Origin: Cristatella mucedo
Taxonomy: Eukaryota; Bryozoa; Phylactolaemata; Cristatellidae
Length of the DNA stretch: 29,000 nt
Direction: 5' to 3'
Assembly (NCBI GenBank): GCA_009760855.2
Contig: WPIO01000112.1
Span: forward strand, 271,001-300,000
Position 1 is the first letter of the stretch. Every line of letters starts with the position of its first letter. The notes below the pieces were generated by a model, which was not told the DNA's origin, did not search any database, and was given only the letters and a program-made list of their open reading frames with translations. The translations under genes and the position numbers were made by a program. This document shows positions 27,226-29,000 of this stretch, piece after piece.

Positions 27226-27721
27226 AGGCATAATAATTATTATTATAATAAAACATTTATGTATTGCTCTCTAAGAACTACTTTGTATCGGCACTCTACA
27301 TGTTCTGCAACGAAAACACGATCAAATGGTTAATGGTAGCATCCTTTATGACAATAAGCATAGCTAGGATAGATATGACACGAACATGGTCAGCATGTAA
27401 ATATGGTTAGTTCCAGTATGCACAGTGTCAGCACGCATAAATGAACAAAGGACGAATCACGAAGGCCCACAAAATGCTGGGATAAGTAGATGCGTTTTTA
27501 TTTTCTTTTTAAATGTGGTCAAGCCAGGAAATGTCGTGACGAAAGTCGGGAGTGAGTTCCAGGCTTTAGAAGCAAACGAACTAAAGGCGTGGTTTCCAAG
27601 TATTCAACGTTAGTACATGTGTAGCTAAACGATTTGAGTCAGAAAAGCGTGTAGTAGGTGCATAGCGAGGTTTTTGAGTGATTCTGATAGGTTGGCTACA
27701 GCCAGAGAATAAAGGAACCTA
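27226..27721 (-). mobile_element. LINE-B 3' end with C-terminal coding, minus
   Basis: From left to right on the plus strand: ATAATTATTATTATAATAAAAC tail, degraded hairpin (GCTCTCTAAGAACTACTTTGTATCGGCACTC), 3' UTR with AAAGGACGAATCACGAAGG, then a minus-strand coding block giving NHAFSSFASKAWNSLPTFVT and TFPGLTTFKKKIKTHLLI. The copy is cut at 27721 by the LINE-A 3' end. Confidence 0.75.
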
Positions 27722-28490
27722 AAATGTAATGTATCTCCATCAGTAACTCCCCAAAGTCATAAAGACCATGTGGGTGTTACGCATGAGAGTTTTGTATAGC
27801 GCACTCACAGCCTAAGCGACTTTCGGTACGCATTCGGTAGCCAACAGACTTCGTCTCACGCAACAAAGAGAGAGTGGGAAGCATAGCAGAGTCAGGAGAG
27901 CAGTTGAGGTAGTGAGTAGCTTTGAAGTAGCAGTTTAGGACCGTTGAAAAAGATGTGCCATAGTCGGCAGTTGGAGAGTAGATGTCGTTGCCTAAGAATT
28001 GTGGAAGCGATTTCCACAGTCTAGGACCTGCAGAGCTAAAGCTTCTGTCGCCAACTGTCTTTAAGCGGAGGAATGGGACAGTTAATTTATTGTCCACACA
28101 GTACCTGAGGGCGCGAACAGGCTGAAACTGATGCAGCAGTTCAGCTAGGTACGAAGGAGCCAAGCCGTGGCGAGCCTTGTGGGTCAGCTCAAGAACTTTG
28201 CTCTGTGACCTTTGCTCAACCGGCAACCATCCTAGCTCTTTTAGCAGAGGTGACACGTGCTCAAACCGCTGGGACTTGAAGACCAGCCTTGCAGCCATAT
28301 TCATAGTCCGCAGTAGTGGCATAATAGCTTTCTTTGGTAGCCCAGCCAAAAGGAAATTACAATAATCAAGCCGAGACAGAACTAAAGAGCTAAAAAGCGA
28401 GTTACAGAACCTTGAAATCGATACGCTGCTTAACTGGGAGCCAGCGCATGTTGGCAAGAAATGGTGTGATGCGGCAACTGCGACACTCAC
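27722..28490 (-). mobile_element. LINE-A copy, best-preserved C-terminal domain
   Basis: A single minus-strand frame (28490-27777, 237 codons) covers the C-terminal domain of an L2/CR1-like protein: SSLVLSRLDYCNFLLAGLP at about residues 34-52, ARLVFKSQ at 67-74, LGWLPVEQRSQSKVL at 86-100, HGLAPSYLAELL at 108-119 and VGDRSFSSAGPRLWKSLPQF at 146-165. Upstream RT domains are absent, so it is 5' truncated. The 3' end, ATACATTACATT in minus orientation, lies at about 27722 and abuts LINE-B sequence. This longest intact coding block in the window suggests a fairly recent insertion. Confidence 0.85.
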
Positions 28491-28499
28491 GACAGATAC

Positions 28500-29000
28500 G
28501 CCTAGCTGCAGTTTTCCACAGAATGATTACGGCTATGCAAACAAGCCTTGCCTAAAACTGAAGCTCACTTCATGCCAGGTGAAACAAATCTTTGTTACAT
28601 TATTGCTATGATCAAAGTGTTAATCAAAAAATATAAATCAATTTATGTGATTCCTATTCTAATAATCAAACCATTGCCTAATAATTTTAAATGTCAATTA
28701 CTTTACCAGAGCACATCGCAATAACTCATTTGTGTCGCAAATTACTGAAATAGATAGGACATTCAGACACAGTGTATTGGCCGCTAGTCCGTCGCCCTAC
28801 TACAACCAAGTATTTTCTAGTGCTAACACTTAATTTAACTCAGTAATGGCATTTGAATGAATTTACTGGGTTATGGAAATATTATATGATACGAAGCTAA
28901 AACACACAAATTTCAAAGCTATTGTGGTTAGAGTGTAGCTACATCTATAACGTGTCAAGTAACTAGAAATGCACTAAGTTCTCTTAGGATATGAAAGTAT
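28500..29000. other. No recognisable feature; AT-rich
   Basis: AT-rich flank beyond the LINE-A truncation point. A CACTAAGTTCTCTTAGG word near 28972-28988 faintly resembles the LINE-B loop but no arms or tail are visible before the window ends. Confidence 0.35.

Overview
The window reads as nuclear DNA of an animal-like eukaryote. There is no operon structure, coding density is very low, and there are long dinucleotide microsatellites, tRNA-derived SINEs with ATTT tails, many 5'-truncated L2/CR1-like LINEs, and remnants of two DNA transposons (MULE and hAT). Short candidate exons flanked by plausible GT/AG signals fit an intron-bearing genome. The sequence alone does not fix the phylum; an invertebrate is my guess.

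Layout. 1-1.9 kb: short candidate host exons on both strands and a possible polyadenylation signal. 2.6-9.1 kb: a graveyard of SINE and LINE copies. Two LINE groups are separable by their 3' ends, called here LINE-A (ends in CATTACATT) and LINE-B (ends in a hairpin with arms AAAGCGCC and GGGCGCTTT followed by an (ATT)n tail). 9.4-12.3 kb: a candidate short ORF, a 20-bp palindrome, a MULE whose ends are arrays of a short motif, and a GC-rich segment with an internal duplication and several hairpins that could be a solo LTR. 13.45-14.4 kb: a CpG-rich block with candidate coding frames. 14.5-14.8 kb: a long (AT)n(GT)n microsatellite growing out of a LINE-B tail. 15.48-17.88 kb: a complete but decayed hAT element with perfect 8-bp target-site duplications and 20-bp terminal inverted repeats. 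20.16-21.02 kb: a diverged tandem repeat of about 172 bp. 21.43-21.62 kb: an 11-bp minisatellite. 21.85-22.3 kb: another CpG-rich candidate exon. 23.17-23.74 kb: the best host-gene candidate, a two-exon model on the minus strand. 24.2-28.5 kb: stacked minus-strand LINE fragments, one split by a SINE with a matching target-site duplication.

Nothing here works as a pathway. The window records successive insertions: LINE into LINE, SINE into LINE, MULE possibly into an LTR-like segment, and hAT possibly into a host exon boundary. No rRNA, real tRNA gene, CRISPR array or intact transposon protein was found. All family assignments come from motif recognition, not a database search.
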